From Callipepla californica brunnescens (Eukaryota > Chordata > Aves > Galliformes > Odontophoridae), in NCBI GenBank assembly GCA_023055505.1, contig JALIRH010000007.1:14986273-15050272 (forward strand): a stretch of 64,000 bases of DNA, in the 5' to 3' direction. Numbering within the stretch: position 1 is the first letter of the stretch; each line of letters opens with the position of its first letter. A program made the position numbers and the translations under genes. The notes below the pieces were generated by a model that was not told the DNA's origin, did no database searches, and saw only the letters and a program-made list of their open reading frames with translations. Positions 20,501 through 34,250 of this stretch are shown here, piece after piece.

Positions 20501-23500
20501 GAATTGAGAGCGTGTTTAACGAATCACGCTGTTATTGAGCATTGGAGACTGAATTCTGAGCGCCGCAGTCAGACCCCTGTGTGATCCGACATCGCGTTCT
20601 GAAGTGAAATAACGCAATTATTACGCTGCTGTTCAGTTAAACGCGAGGTAAAAAAAAACAACTGGGGCTGTCAGATCAATTCGTTGGTTCTGTTTTAGAT
20701 TATTTTTAGCTTTTCATTTTGGTGCTATTAATGGTGTTAGGATCTGGTTATACACGCCCCGAAAGCAGCGCTGGGCGCCGGTAGCTCTTTGTTAACTTTT
20801 TAGAATTTGAAGTCCTTGTGCGGTTGTTAAATCCGGCACAAACTGAAGATACCCTTTAGAGAAAGGCTGCAGAACAGCCCTCGGTCGGCAGCCCGCCCAG
20901 CAGAGGTGCTGGGAGATTGCATGCGGTCTGAGCACCGGCCCGAGCTGTTCCCGCATTGGTGCCGGTGTTCCCCGCTGCTCTGCGGGGGAAAGTCTCGTCA
21001 GTATCAGCAGTGGGCTACGCTGGGCTGTTGCAAGCTGCCAAGGCAAAAATCGCGCGTGTGGAAGTCCATTGTGGGCAGCTAATGATCGTTTCTTGTCGGT
21101 TCGAATGTATGAAGTAAGTTATCACTTGAACGCGCTGGGTTTAAGGAGCAGCGCGTTCCTGAATGGGGCGGTCACACCTGAGCCTTGAGAGCAGCGGGAC
21201 ACTGCTGAGGGCGGTCCCCAGCTGAGGGTACGGCTGTGTTCTGACAGCAGGTGTCCTGACAGGAATATTCCTGGGCAATCTTAAGCTCTCAGCCTGACTG
21301 AGAGCTTTCTCTGGCTAAATCATGGCCACAGGTGTAGTCGTTGGCACAGTTGGTGCGGGCTTTGACTAAGGTGGTAGAGAAGAAGTATTTTACCCCTGCC
21401 ACTAGTAGGAACTTTTTCCCTGTTTGCAATGACACGTAGTCAAAGCAGTTTTCCCGCATAGCTATGATAGTCCTTTGAGTGGTTTTGGTAATAAAAAGAA
21501 CATTGAAGTAAAGCCTTGGTTTTTCTGAAGTGCGCCATCAGGGGGCCCTTGCAAACTGTATCAGTCAAACAAAAGCAGCTGTTTCAGTTCTACTGTGTGA
21601 ACAAGACAATTGTTATTAGCTGCTCCAGCTTGCCACAGGGTGAACCAGTTCATCTGAGCGGGTGGGCAGTGCTGCTGGAAGTGAGTGTTAGCTGGGCCGT
21701 GATGGCTGAATTGAAGAGAGAATTGATGTGGAATAGACAGGAATGTCCCACCTGAGGCTGAACCGTTCTGTTTGCTAAATGGGTAGTTTTGTTTGGATAA
21801 CTACGGAAAGAAATTAAATGTAGTTTAGTTTGCCTTATGAAAATTCATAGTCATCCACGAACCATATGGCTTTCCTACCCCTAGTAGGGAAATGTATCTA
21901 TGCATGGCACAAACAGTGTGTCAACAGCTATGATCAAATATAAGTAGAAGTGGGCAGGAATGATTCAGAACCTCTTTTAAAGTAGACCTGAGACTACAAC
22001 TTCTCATATTTCAGCCCATATATATCTCCATTATAGAATTATACTTCCCGAAACAGATTATAGTTCATCACAGCTCCTTTCTACTGCAGAGGCCAAAATG
22101 ATTCATTAGAGTAAAGTAAGTACTGTTCCTTTTCCCTTTTTTTTTTTTTTTAAGGAAATGTCAAGTGGCAGTTTATTCATTTGGTGCACACTCGGTTGTG
22201 ATGAGAGGAAGGGAATCGCTGCAGTCAGATTTCTCAGTCAGTGCTTCTACACATTTGGTCTCACTTTTTTCCTTCCTGTTTATCATTCTGATTTCTTCTG
22301 TGCACAAAGCAAGGGCATTTATCTGCTATACGTTTTCCTTGCATGCTTTTTGTATTTCCCTATCCTTGCCAGTTTTGAAAATTGAACAGATAGCTTCCAG
22401 TGCAGCACTGACCCTTAGCCCTCAGATTTTATGTATTGGTTTTATAACTGTATAGTTCTTATAATCTTGAAAAGTTTCCTTACGGTGTATGTATGTGCTA
22501 GTATGTATATGGCACTGAATGCATGAGGGATAATATAGAAGAGGGCTTGTTTTTCTCGCAAGGGAATCGGTGCCTGTTGTCTTCAGTATCTGTTGTTAGT
22601 GCTATGTGTAGATGAACTGATGGTAATATAACAGGACAAAAATACAGTCAAACACATACATAAATCCAAGAAAGCAATATCAGTAATCTAGAGACTCAGA
22701 TTTAATGCACAAATAGAAAGCTCTGGTGTATGCTACTCGTTGTACTGTCTTTACCTCCCTGTTGTCCTTCGTAGCTGCTCCTTTTCCACCCAAAGTCCTT
22801 CCTCTGCTCTTAATCTTGTACCCCCCAGCTTGAGTGTTCTCTTCAAAATCCAGTTTGTTCCGTCAAAGAAAAGCATCCTAGGTTTGTCAGATCCACTGAG
22901 CTCTGTTTTGCAACAACAAGTTTTATTCTAGTAAATGTAAAGGTTAAGTCTTGATAATAAAACCACAAATGAAGATAGAAAAGGAAAGCAGAAGATGAAG
23001 GAGCAGGGGCTTAGGACTGGACACCAGGTACTGCTGTGGTTGTCATTTAAGGCGTGTGTGATCCATGCTTGGTCCTGGAGGCAGAGGCTGGTCCAGCAGC
23101 ATTCAGCCTCTGGAGCTGCCTTTCAGAGGGAATAACTGTGCTGCGTTGCCCTGGAGAGGAAATGGGTCAGCACCGAGAGCAGCAATTCAAAACATATTTT
23201 TTTGTGCTGCCTCCTAATTATCCTTCTTCTGATCTTTTAATTTAGGCAACATTGTGTTTTTTAATAATCTCTAAGGTGCGGGTGAGAATACAAAGTAATT
23301 GTTTAAGCTTGCCTGGAATCTAATTGCCCTTAGCATTCATGGGGTTTTTTAATATGTTGACTTCTTATGAGACTTATTTTCCGTAGAGGAGGTCACCCGA
23401 AATAGTTTTCTCTGATTCTTTACTTCCCAACAGCATGACTTGCGCTGTAAAAATTGTTAATGCTTTAATAATAATATAAGAGCCGTGTATAATAAAATAA

Positions 23501-26500
23501 CAGTCAAGTCTCTGGCAGTTCTGATAGTCCTGCAGCTGGTGACTTTCCATGGAGACCATACGTGGCCTTATTAACAGTGCAGCTAATCAACTTAGCCTTT
23601 AAGGAAACTGCTCAAGTCACTTCAGCACTGCGCTGCCATTCTGGGAGCTCGTGCAGCTGCGGGGTACAGGAGTGTGTTGTGATGTTGCTGGGTGTTTTGC
23701 TGGCAGCGAGGAGTAGAAAGAACTTCCCCGCTTTCACACCTTCCTTCTAGTTTCACATGTAGCCCATAAAAATAACACACAGCAAATGGCTTCAATAGCC
23801 ACAAGTGGGAGGTTATTGCTGAGCTTTATTTTCTCCCCCAATGGCAAACGGCAGGGAGGGAATCTCATGATATTACTATTCCTTTTATTACTTCTAGAGT
23901 AATCTATCAAAGTGGAGGGAAGGACAAAAAAAAACCCCACAAAAAACAGAGGATCTTTCATGCTCACATTCCAATCTATTTATGGCTTCATAAGGCGTTG
24001 GAATATAAAGCTACAGAGTATAAACACTCCATTGAATTTGTCTAAACTGAGCCCACCTAAGATAAAGGTGACACTTTGGCTTCATTCATGAAGAGTGAGA
24101 TTCTCTCCAAAGAGAACCAGCACCGGGCCTGCCTCACGTGCTCTGCACCACTGCACATTTCACTCAAAATGAACAAACACATTCTTGTATCTTAGTGATG
24201 GGTAACAGTCATCCTCCCTGATGAGAAGAAAGGTGGACGTAGCTTGCCTTTCTTCCTTTGATTTTCTTTCCTTGAGCTTGCAGCCTTTCAGATCCTGTCT
24301 GGTTGAAACTACAGGAAGAACCTGTGCCTTTTTTTTTTTTTTTTTTTTTTACACTGGAAAAGAAAGAGCAGAACTGAATTTGTTGAAAAGTTTGAGCATC
24401 TGTTAGAATTCTTCAAGATTCCTTCAAGCAGGTTTCCTATGGATGAATAAGCGGACCTTAAGAATGCTTATTTATCTTCTGAAATTGGAGTGTGAAGGTG
24501 TCACGTGGCACAAAGACGCTGCGTAAGGAAGAAGTGTGGATGTACTCTGGCTGGGAGGGCTTTGGGCTCCCATTGGTAAGGATGACCTGGGTTCACTTTC
24601 CCTCTAATATCAAATTCAGCCCCTCTGATGTCCCTGTCTCTGTCTTGCTGCGGGACATGAAATAACCTTTCTCTGTGCTTTCATGGTGACTTGTGGCTTT
24701 ATTATCCAGCACTGGCCTGCTTTTGTGGCTGTCACAGGGTTATCTTTGCCACAGCGTTTTGCTGGGAGGTCAGGCGTTTTTAAAATGTAACCGTGTTGAA
24801 TTCTCCTGGTAATGGTGCATCGTATCCATTAGTTTTAAATTTCAGTCTAAGATTTTGATCTTGCGCTTCCAAGAGTCTGTTGACAAAATATATCACCTAG
24901 AAATAGCTAAGGTCACTTGTAATCATACCTCGAATGTTCAAAATTAGTTTTCAAATACAGATAATTGCTGAATGTAAGAGAAAAATCTCTGATATTAAGG
25001 GACTCATTGTAAGTTAACTGATCTGATGCTTTTTCAGTGCCACAGGAGAGACTTCAGTCAACTGTTCTCTTCGGGCATTCAGACAGGTGAACGGACGGGG
25101 CTGTTGCTTTTTTCCTGCTAGTTTTAGTTGACCAGGAAATCAAAATATTCCACGCAGACTAGGCATGGCTCCTTCATAGCATACAGTGAAAAAAACCACT
25201 GTGATAACACTGTGATTTGTGGATTAGGGTGTTTTATCACAGGTATCAGCAGAGAGCAGCTAGAACGTCATAGGCACATAATACAGCAGTACCTCTGAAA
25301 ATGCACCATTACCTTTTTTGTCAGTCCTGAAACGTGTTGCCCTGCGTTGCACATCCCATCTTCACGCACATCAGTCCTCATTCAGTATGCAAGAGGTGAG
25401 CATGAAACGTGAGCTGCTTCAAAATAAGCTGTTCTGATAAAGTTGAAGAGGGATGCTGGCAGTTATGATATCCTGCTCTTCTATACTAGTATGAATCATG
25501 AGTACTTCCGTAAGTTTTCTTAAATAGTGATTTGGAATTTACTACTCCAAAATTGTAACGTATATGATGTTTCCAAAAGAGAGAGCTTGCACTGACAATA
25601 TTTTTCAGCCTCGTTTCTCCTTTTGAAAGTAATGTAACCTTATATAGCACCGACTTTCTTTGGAAAACTTGAACTATCTACACTTCGAGATGTCAACTGC
25701 AAGAAGATTTAGGAAGTTATATATTGCTTCAAGAATTCAAAGGCACGTACGCTGACCTTTTAATAATAATGAAATGGATGACTAAAGCATTAAAATAGAT
25801 CTAAATACTTAATAGTTCAATAGTTTGAAGGTCTGTTACATTTCTTATTCAAATTAAGAAGTGGTATAGCGATTTTGGATGCTTCCCAAAGGTTTTTTTT
25901 TTTCCTTTTTCCTGCCTAAAAAATATTTCTCTACAACTAAAATAAATTGTTACAGGCTACATAAATCAGTGGAAATGTTCTTGTGTCCACCAGTAAAAGG
26001 TCCTCTGCAGCGACGTGTGCTCATTCTTGAGGTCATTCATAGAGCAGTTAATGCTATTTGATATTGGTTTTAAGTTTTCTTTTTAACATCCGTTTCATTC
26101 TTCTCTATTTCTTAACTATTACATTTCCAAATAGCATTTTCATTCTGTGGTGCTTTGGGAGACTGTAAATTCCTTACTAAATGTCTCATCTGATGCATTA
26201 ATATTGCTAACTTGAAATGTGCTTATGATTTAGAGCAGGCAGATCCTTTCAGGGTGGAAGTCGCTCTCAAATACTTCTTGTCATATATAAATTGCAGAAT
26301 GCACTTTCTTTGCTAACTGGTGTCAGGTCTTCCATCAATTCTTGATGAATTTCTATTTCTTTTTATGTTCTGAAGTTGTCATGAATTGCTGTCCTAAAAA
26401 CGATGCAGAAAGGGAAAAATATAAAGCTGAGAGCTGCAGTGTGTGCCAGGCTGTAGAGCGCTGCTTTGATCAGTAAAACAGGAAAGTTTCCCCCATATAA

Positions 26501-28388
26501 CTGTATCACATTCAGACTGCAGTCTTTTTTGGGAGCTTTCTTAGCCTCTGCTTGTAGATAGCTGCCTGTTTAGTTGCACACCCAAGTCATGTAAAACATT
26601 AGATTTCTTTTCTCTTTTTAGACAGATAACAAATCTCTTCCTAGAATGGAACTTTGTGTGTGTGTGTGCTTATTAATTTAAATTACACGATGTTATTAAA
26701 TTAAACCATACACACACAACTACTGGTTTGATAGGATTTCAGTTAAAATGTTCTGACAAATTTCCATCTGTTACTTCCCAGCTCGTGCATGGACAGTGAA
26801 ACACAGCAAACTAAATGTGATGCCCAGGAACCAGAAGGATGTGTGAAGATTTGTGTTCTGATTATAGCGTCAAATTAAAAAGGATAAAAACTGACTTAAC
26901 TGCTTGTAAGATACGTGCTATAAGCAAAGCATGTCATGGTAACGTTTGTGCTTTCCTGGACTTTTTAATGTTGCAATATATCAACCCTAAATAAGGTCAG
27001 AGGATAGAGCGAGCCAGGTTAATGTTGGTAAGGTGGACAAAAGGGAGAGTGTCATGGAGGGCCTTAGGGAATCGTTGGATATATGGATTAGAACCAGAAG
27101 AAAAGGAGACAAGCGACCAGGGATGTAGATGGAAGTGTTGGAAAAGAAGTGAAGAGACCCTCATAGAGCAGTACAGAGGAAGATTATCTTGGTTGTTTTT
27201 GTTCTGGTTAAACATAGTAGGCTAAGAATAGGGGAAGAAAGGAGCTGCATGACACCTTTTTGTTGCTGTTGTTGGTTTTTTTTTTTTTGAGGTATACACT
27301 TTTCACAAACTGCACCATGAAAGACTTAAATATTGTCATGTTGTATGCGGTAAAACTGTAGAAATCATAGAAGCGTTCAGCAGCAACATATAGTGCATCT
27401 TGATATAGATGGAGCTGAGCTGATATGTAGCTGGTGCTTTTTATACTTTTTTACAGGGAAAGGTTGACCCATAAAATAGAGTAATTGGTTTAAAAAACCA
27501 AAAAGAAAACAACATAGGAAGTAATTTAATGCAAGAATATATTATACCACTCTTAATTTCAGTTACATAATTTCACAGAGTGTTGAATAAAATTTGCGTG
27601 TCATTTTCAACACCTTTCATGAGGCTGGCCCAAATTGTCCTGGAGGAATATTTTGCCCATCTTTATCATGACTTACCATGCAAACTGCATTCCTCCTGAC
27701 CAGTGGAACAAAATTTTCTAGTGTTTCTGATTTTGGAGCCCAAGGAACAAAGTATTCTTGGCAGCCAGGCTGTTCCCGTGTGAATTCTCTTCTGCAAGAC
27801 ATCAGTGTGATCATTAGTCTTCTTTTTCTATTTTTTTATTTTGAGCAAAACATAAAAATGCCTTCTCCAGCTTTCCCCTCCCTTTGTAAATATGTGCAGC
27901 TCTTATAATTGCTATACCTGGTGAGATCTCAGCTGAGAAATTTGCAAAATGTACCCAAAAAAGCCAGCAGTGACCATGCGTGCAGGTTGTTTTGGTTTTG
28001 AAAGAATGGTGAATACATTGAAATATTACCTACTAAGAGAGATTTTTTTTGTGTTTCCTTAGAATCTGTGTCTATGAAAATTAACATTGTTGTAACATTG
28101 GTCATAACTACTAGTATTGTGTGGTTTGATCTAGAGGATTTTATGGTATTCCTTTAAATTGCATGATTTTTCATGTATTGTTGTAACACAAATCTGTGCA
28201 AGCTCATATACCATAAACCTACTAGAAAAATAGACTGTTTATATAAGCAACAGATTGTGACTATACTTAAGCATTTATATACTTTCCACATGGAAGAACA
28301 GGGAAAGAATTAAGACAGCAGCTCTAACGTTAACTATTTTTTACATCTTTAGTATGCTTAGACTTGAAAGAAATTTTAACTATTCACT
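20501..28388. other. Proximal part of the presumed first intron of the plus-strand gene
   Basis: GC content falls gradually from the island to about 21.2 kb; the rest is T/G-rich AT-heavy DNA. Simple T runs lie at 22136-22152, 24329-24350 (22 T) and 25893-25905, with a short TG run at 26653-26668. Donor-like GTAAGT sites near 21112 and 22115 have no open coding exon. No TE or gene was supported. Confidence 0.4.
24329..24350. repeat. Poly-T run (22 bases)
   Basis: Uninterrupted T run without a flanking element; on the minus strand it would be a poly-A but no retrocopy is visible next to it. Confidence 0.9.
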
Positions 28389-28436
28389 CCCCCCCACAAA
28401 AAAAAGAAAGAAAAAGAAGAAAAAAAAAGAAAAATG
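28389..28436. repeat. Poly-purine A/G low-complexity tract
   Basis: A short C run, then AAAAAAAAGAAAGAAAAAGAAG-type sequence; simple repeat. Confidence 0.9.
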
Positions 28437-28509
28437 ACTGAAGCATGATAATAAAAACAACAACTGGGAAGTCAAAAAACAGAATTAACAATACTAAGTA
28501 GCAGCAAAT

Positions 28510-28682
28510 TAGAATCTTAGAATCACCAAGGTTGGAAATGACCTGCAAGGTCATCCAGTCCAACCATCCATCATTCTCTAAACCATGTCCCTCAGCACGC
28601 TGTGTAAATATTCCTTAAATACATCCAGGGCTGGTGACTCCACCAGCTCCCTGGGCAGCCCATTCCAGTGCCTGGCCACTCT
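28510..28682 (-). mobile_element. CR1 3' end fragment
   Basis: The plus strand reads TTAGAATCTTAGAATCACCA, then AGGTTGGAAATGACCTGCAAGG and TCCCTGGGCAGCCCATTCCA. Minus-oriented CR1, 5' truncated. Confidence 0.85.
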
Positions 28683-29049
28683 ATTAGTATTCATGTAGTT
28701 AGTATGAAGATGAAACTAGTAAAAATTTTACTTTTTTTTATTTTTTCATATGGAGGCAGTTTATTGTTCCTAAGTGTGTGGGAAAAAAAAATTATGGACT
28801 AAAAGTGACTAAAATTGATTCCTGTAAAATTTGAAATACAGTGGAATATCATTTAATGGCTATTTGTAGGTTCTTTTTGTTTGTTTGTTTTTCTTGCATA
28901 ACTTAAAACTTCAGTTTTATTCAGAAATCAATCAGAAAGGCAACAGTCCAGGAAATCCTATTTCAGCAGCAAACAGCTATATCTTTGTGGATTTTCTTCC
29001 TAAATTAATAATTTTTTTTCTATTTTTTTTTTTCTTCACCGAAGTCATA

Positions 29050-31600
29050 TTCAGTAGACATCTTGCCAATTCAGCTGGTACTGAAGTGATGTTATTTATG
29101 ATTTCATGTAGAAATACCCCACATCCGAAGGCACGAACCTGGGCCTTCGCTCAGCCACCATCATAGCAACAAGAAACTGACTGAAATCTCCATTTGTGTT
29201 TGTGGCTTGGCCTCTGTGAAGTGTATGGGCCTCCTCTTGAACACCAGCAGTTTATCTGCTGTGCCAGTGTTTGTCTCTGTGTTGTTTGGATGATTTGGAG
29301 GTGAAGAAGAAAGCGTAATCCTCCATTTTTGACAGGAGGCAATGTTTTATTAGTGTCAGCTGTTGAGCTGCCAGTGAGGCATGGCATCTAGCTTGGCCTA
29401 GAGGTACCTGAGCATCCCCAAGGAACCCATGCAGGTGTGGCTGGTACAACAGAGTCTACCCTTGGCTAGAGTCTGGGCCTGGACCACCTTCAGGTGCCTT
29501 TTGAGAAGCAACAGCTGCCCAGGACAGACCAGTAAGAACAGGCTGTGCTTCACCATGGAGGCAGGAGGAATTCTGAGCCATGTTAGGTGCTCCTGGGTCA
29601 CCCTCCTGCCCTTTGGCTTTCGCCTCCTGAGGATCCCACATAACCCTTGTGCCATATCTAACAGCTTGAAGCATACGTTATGGCATCAGGTAAACTGAGG
29701 CTTCCCAGATAATGCTGGACACTGAGTTGCCAGCAGCCCAGTTTAGCTCTAGGCACATGTTTCCATCACAACACAGTAAGCACTGAGTTTGATGAAAACA
29801 AATATAAAACAAATGGGTTCTAGAGATTCATACATGTTTGTATTTGTTATTTGACGTAATAAATGAGCCCACGTAAAAGTCTTTTCTTGATGTGCTTGGA
29901 GAACATTCTGCTGTCTCTGTGCAAATTTAAGCTGTCAGTTGTTCAGATTTCAATTTATTTGTATTTAGTTTTCACAAATTAGCCTGGTTCCCTGTGAAAT
30001 CTAGCCATCTCAAATATTTGAAATATTTCACCTCAGCTGTTTGAAGTACGTGCACAAGGAAGATCTTACATACACCTCACTGTGAACAGGCTTTTGGTCT
30101 TAGCATTGTATTTGGGCTTTGTCATGTATCAGTACTTTCCATTGTAGCCTTATCCAGAAAGAGTGGTTGAATATATCAGCTTGAATATTTTTTGAACTAA
30201 ATGTGCTTCCTCTGTCCAAATTTGATGACCGCTTTTTAACTCATAAGAGTACTTGCAAGAGAAGCTGTATTTTTCAACTCAGCTATATCATGTACCAACA
30301 AATAATCCGTGGTCTTAGTTTCACTGGAAAAGAGATCTAGTTCCTTTCCTGGGAAACAGTATAATCCTTATGTTTTTTGCTCATGTCATAAAGCATAACG
30401 CCCTTTAACTGTGGGGCTGGGATATCAACTTTGTGGTGAAGACAGGGTGTCATCAAGTTATTCTCCTCCAACTTCGTAGTCCCCTTTGTTTTATAGCCTC
30501 CCCTGCTGTCAGTAACCACTGAAGGTGTACCACACATCCAAGACGAAGACTTAACTGCATTTGGTGCCTCTGTACTGATAGTGGGTCAACCACACTGGGT
30601 TTGCAGCAAACTGGAAATTGTCTGGCAAGTGTGCAAGTTCACTTTTCTGTGATATCATTGAGTTTTTCATCTGACTGGACTAGCTGTGAGCTGCTGTATT
30701 CGCTGGGGTGATGGGAATCACTGAAGCATTCGGGGTCATTTTTCTGGAGACAGAGAAACCTGAAGAAGGAGATCTTGGTTTCAGTAAGATGTTGTCTTCA
30801 GACTGTGCCAACACAGTCGTATTTCACTCCATACCACAATCACAAGCTCTGCAGCTTGTCCCATCACATGGACTCTGACCTTCCTTCAGGCTAGTGTGTT
30901 TAGGGAACACCACAGTCAGCACTCCTCGCTGCTGATCTCGAGTAATGACTGAAAATGAAAAGGGGACAGGTTTAGTGCTTACCCTGAACAAAGCCGTGTG
31001 TGCTTTTCCATCATTTTTAGAAATTTCCTTTGAAAGAGCTGAGAATGCATGATCTATTTTAAATACTGCTTCAGAAGATGAAATTATTTTTGGTCTAAAT
31101 GAAATCAATAAGCAGTATTAAATCTAGAATAAAGTTTAAGTGAGCAAAAAAATAAATTCACTGACCCTCAGTCATGCCATATGTATCAGGACTGATATGA
31201 CACTCCTTATTACTTAGTTAATATCCGCTTTCCGTAAAGCAAACTGCTTAGTAAAGCCAACAAAATCTCCATCCAAAGGCATGCATTTAGTATCTCCTTT
31301 CTTCCAGACTTCCTTTTATGTGGGGTCCTGATCTTCAAAAGCCCTGGACGTTACTCATTTTGGCTTCCACCTGTGTATCAGATCTTCCCAAGGTTTTTCT
31401 GCATAGCCAATGGCAAAGTCAGGTCGTTGGTAGCGTCATGCTTTGTGTTTCCATCCCCTGTGCTGCTTTGCTACAAACTGGTATGGCATGGCTGAGCTCT
31501 CCAGGCTCCTTGCCGTCAACAGCACATCCACCTAACAGACATCACCTTTCCCCTGCCCCTGCTCTCATAGTCATACATTGCAGAAATGATTGGGTTTTTC
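29050..31600 (-). pseudogene. Degenerate protein-coding-like tract of unknown origin
   Basis: Several minus-strand stretches look like protein but lie in different frames with stops between them. From 5' to 3' of that strand: DFVGFTKQFALRKADIN (about 31260-31200); a 94-codon frame at 31108-30824 (includes FSALSKEISKNDGKAH and RDQQRGVLTVVFPKH); NDPECFSDSHHPSEYSSSQL (about 30750-30680); a 66-codon frame at 30537-30337 (includes DIPAPQLKGVMLYDMSKKHK); DLFSSETKTTDYLLVHDIAE (about 30340-30270); and a GC-richer frame from 29674 to about 29100 interrupted by only two stops. An A-rich tract on the minus strand follows at 29040-29008. This fits a decayed retrocopy or a dead multi-part gene; I recognise no family, and the two halves may be unrelated. 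Composition differs from typical chance ORFs here, which are rich in Leu, Cys and Phe. Confidence 0.35.
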
Positions 31601-34050
31601 CAACGGGCAAGTGTTTTCAAGTCCTTTGTTAAAGATAAGGTGGCTCTCCTTTGCTGGCTTTCATTTCCCCAGCACTCATCTCTTTGCTGTTTTCTTGCCT
31701 CACAGTTGGAATTAAGATGTTGTTGGTTCCTTCATTTGCTGGATTGAAAATGGTCTGAAATAAATAAGAACATTGCTTACATCTGTGAAAGTGTCGCCTA
31801 GCAAAGTCTGAATCTTGATGAAATGTTAATTCGTTTTCATAACTTACATCTGTTATTTCTCACAGTATTTGATATATTTTATATGCTTTTGTGATCCTAA
31901 TTTTAAAGAAAAGAGAAATTGTGTTCAAATGAGATCTTAGATTCTATTTTTGAGATCCTTGTTGCAGGATGTGAGATTCATCTGGTCAAATACGTGCTGT
32001 AGCTGCCTCCACCTGAGTCATAACTAGCGGTTACTGGTCATTCTTGACACACGTGAGGTGAGTTAGGCAGCCCTGAGGGGCTCAAAACAGTTATGCTGCA
32101 TCACCCCTATTGATCTCAACACTGGAGCCTGGGATTACTCGCTCAGAGGGAGACTTCTGTCATAGGGGTTGTGCATATATTGGCATGGTGAATTCCAGCA
32201 GAAAACTGTAGGGATAATCTCTGAATATATTCCGGTAGAACTTTGGCCGTATAGTTAAACAGGTCTTGAAGTAATAATATTTTCAGATTAGCTTCTCACT
32301 GTTGTTGAATATTGTTTTAAAGACAATAACTATGCAGAAGGACATCATAAATGTCTGCTTCTTCATCAGCATAAGACTGCAGTTGAACTCACTGTATTAA
32401 CTTTGAATTGAGTGTCCTGCATGTGCACCCTCTTGTCAAAGCAGAACATGATCTAGAGTAGTTCTTTTATTTTTATTTTTTACTTTAAAAGAGTGAATAC
32501 ATTTCTGCTTCATCTCCTGAGATGCTTAGTGACTCTCTTCCTTCAGAGCAACAGGAGGTTAAGACAAAAAAAGCTTGTTTGGAGCTTATTTGGAACATGC
32601 CAATAATAGCAGTTGTTGGTAATGATTCTGTTCCGTATGAGTACATGACATGCTCCTTCTCTCTTGTGATAAAAGCTTTAAATGTGAGTACCCAGGAAGT
32701 GCCAGCGTTCTAATTGCTCCCTGTAGTTAAGTACATAAAAATATCAAATGCATAAAATATTTTGGCGTAAAAAGGAGTAGATGGGTAAAGAAATAGAGTA
32801 CACTTAAAAATCCAGGAATATACATGGAGGTATAAGTATCTTATAAGCCTGACACTGACTTTTCTTCAAGCTCCAGATACTGGTAAGGGAATTTAGCAGT
32901 TACATAATTAATGTGTTTGAGGTTGCTCGTCAACCACATTTGAATTGGAGACCTTTGATCTCCAGGCAGATTCTTCTAACATGACAATTTTTCATTTCTT
33001 GTTCATTGTAGTACTCATTCAGAAATGCTAAAAAGTGGAAAGATCTGCAGTGACCTGGAAGTGCTGACTGCATCTGCATTGCTTATGAGGTGCATGCATC
33101 CTGTACTTACTTGGCTGATGTGCTCTCAGTTTGAAAAGAACCCAGAGTTAAAATAACAAACACGAAGTAGAAAAAACAAGACAACAACAAAAATCATAAG
33201 TGATACTGAAAGGCCTTTTAGAAAAAGAATTATTATTCTCATTTTATTTCCAGATCAACTTATTCTGTCATTTTCTGAATTAAAACTTCTGCTAGCCATT
33301 GGAATGTTAAAGACAAAATTGCCATAAAAACTGTACGTTAAGTCAAAAAATCATACTGCTGTGATCCAGTGAATGTGAAGTGCTAAACTGCTGGTATACG
33401 TTATACACTTCATTATACACGTATCCATTATAGCAGCAGGTATATCCGATGATTTTCAAGGTATATTAAAAATATTTTACTTAAATGAGATCCTTATTGT
33501 TGGGATTTAAAAGCGTGTAATGTTCTATTTTACAAATCTACAAACGCAACTATTTTTAGAACTGACAGAAAAGTTCCTCTGAAACTGAGTCATGTTAGAG
33601 GGTTTTAGCTGGGAGTGCATGGAATGATTCAGTAAGACTGAATGACTGCAATGATCAAGTAAGACAACATTGTTTTTAACAAGCAAAAGTGGGGAAAAAA
33701 AGTGCTAAACACATTCTGTGTTTGGATGCTTGGATTGCCTAAAAAAAGTCCTAATAGCTACGAGTATTGCTCCGTAGGGAGTATCTTTAAGTCATCCCTT
33801 TCCTACTGAGTTTAGCATCCTCAATAGGAACATTCATTCATAAATACAGACCTTTCTCAGTTATCCTGGGTGGTATCAAATAATATTTTGTGGTTCTGAA
33901 TTAAAAAGGTTTTATAATAGAACTCTGAATATTTTTATTACGGGAAACGCAGCATTTTTATTCCTCCCAAGAGCCTGTATGCTTTGTGTTTAAGCTGCTT
34001 GAGTGGCTTACTTTGTTGAGTCTAGCTGATTTCTCAACTGTTTTCTGTTG
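31601..34050. other. Intron-like DNA without recognised features
   Basis: T-rich AT-heavy sequence; no splice-bounded open segment, repeat or RNA gene was supported. Confidence 0.5.
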
Positions 34051-34250
34051 CTATAGAATGGTTGGGTTGGAAGGGACCTTAAAGGCCATCTAGTTCTAGC
34101 CTCATTGCCATAGGCAAGGACACTTTCAACATGATCAGGATGCTCAGAGCCACATTTAAACCAACTTCGAGCACCTGCAGTGATGGGAAATCCACAGCTC
34201 TCTGGGCAGACTGTTTTAGTGTCTCACCGCCTTCTTTATGAAGACAAGTG
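34051..34250 (-). mobile_element. CR1 3' end fragment
   Basis: The plus strand reads CTATAGAATGGTTGGGTTGG, then AAGGGACCTTAAAGGCCATC and ACCTGCAGTGATGGGAAATC. Minus-oriented CR1. Confidence 0.9.

Noticed and set aside
19158..20507. Large overlapping ORFs in the CpG island (up to 287 codons)
   Set aside because: High GC makes stops rare in every frame; the residues are Arg/Ala/Pro/Gly-rich and the true coding parts end at the donors at 19791 and 20151.
26653..26717. TG run followed by CA run, possible hairpin
   Set aside because: The arms pair only imperfectly and are short dinucleotide runs; no sign of a miRNA precursor.
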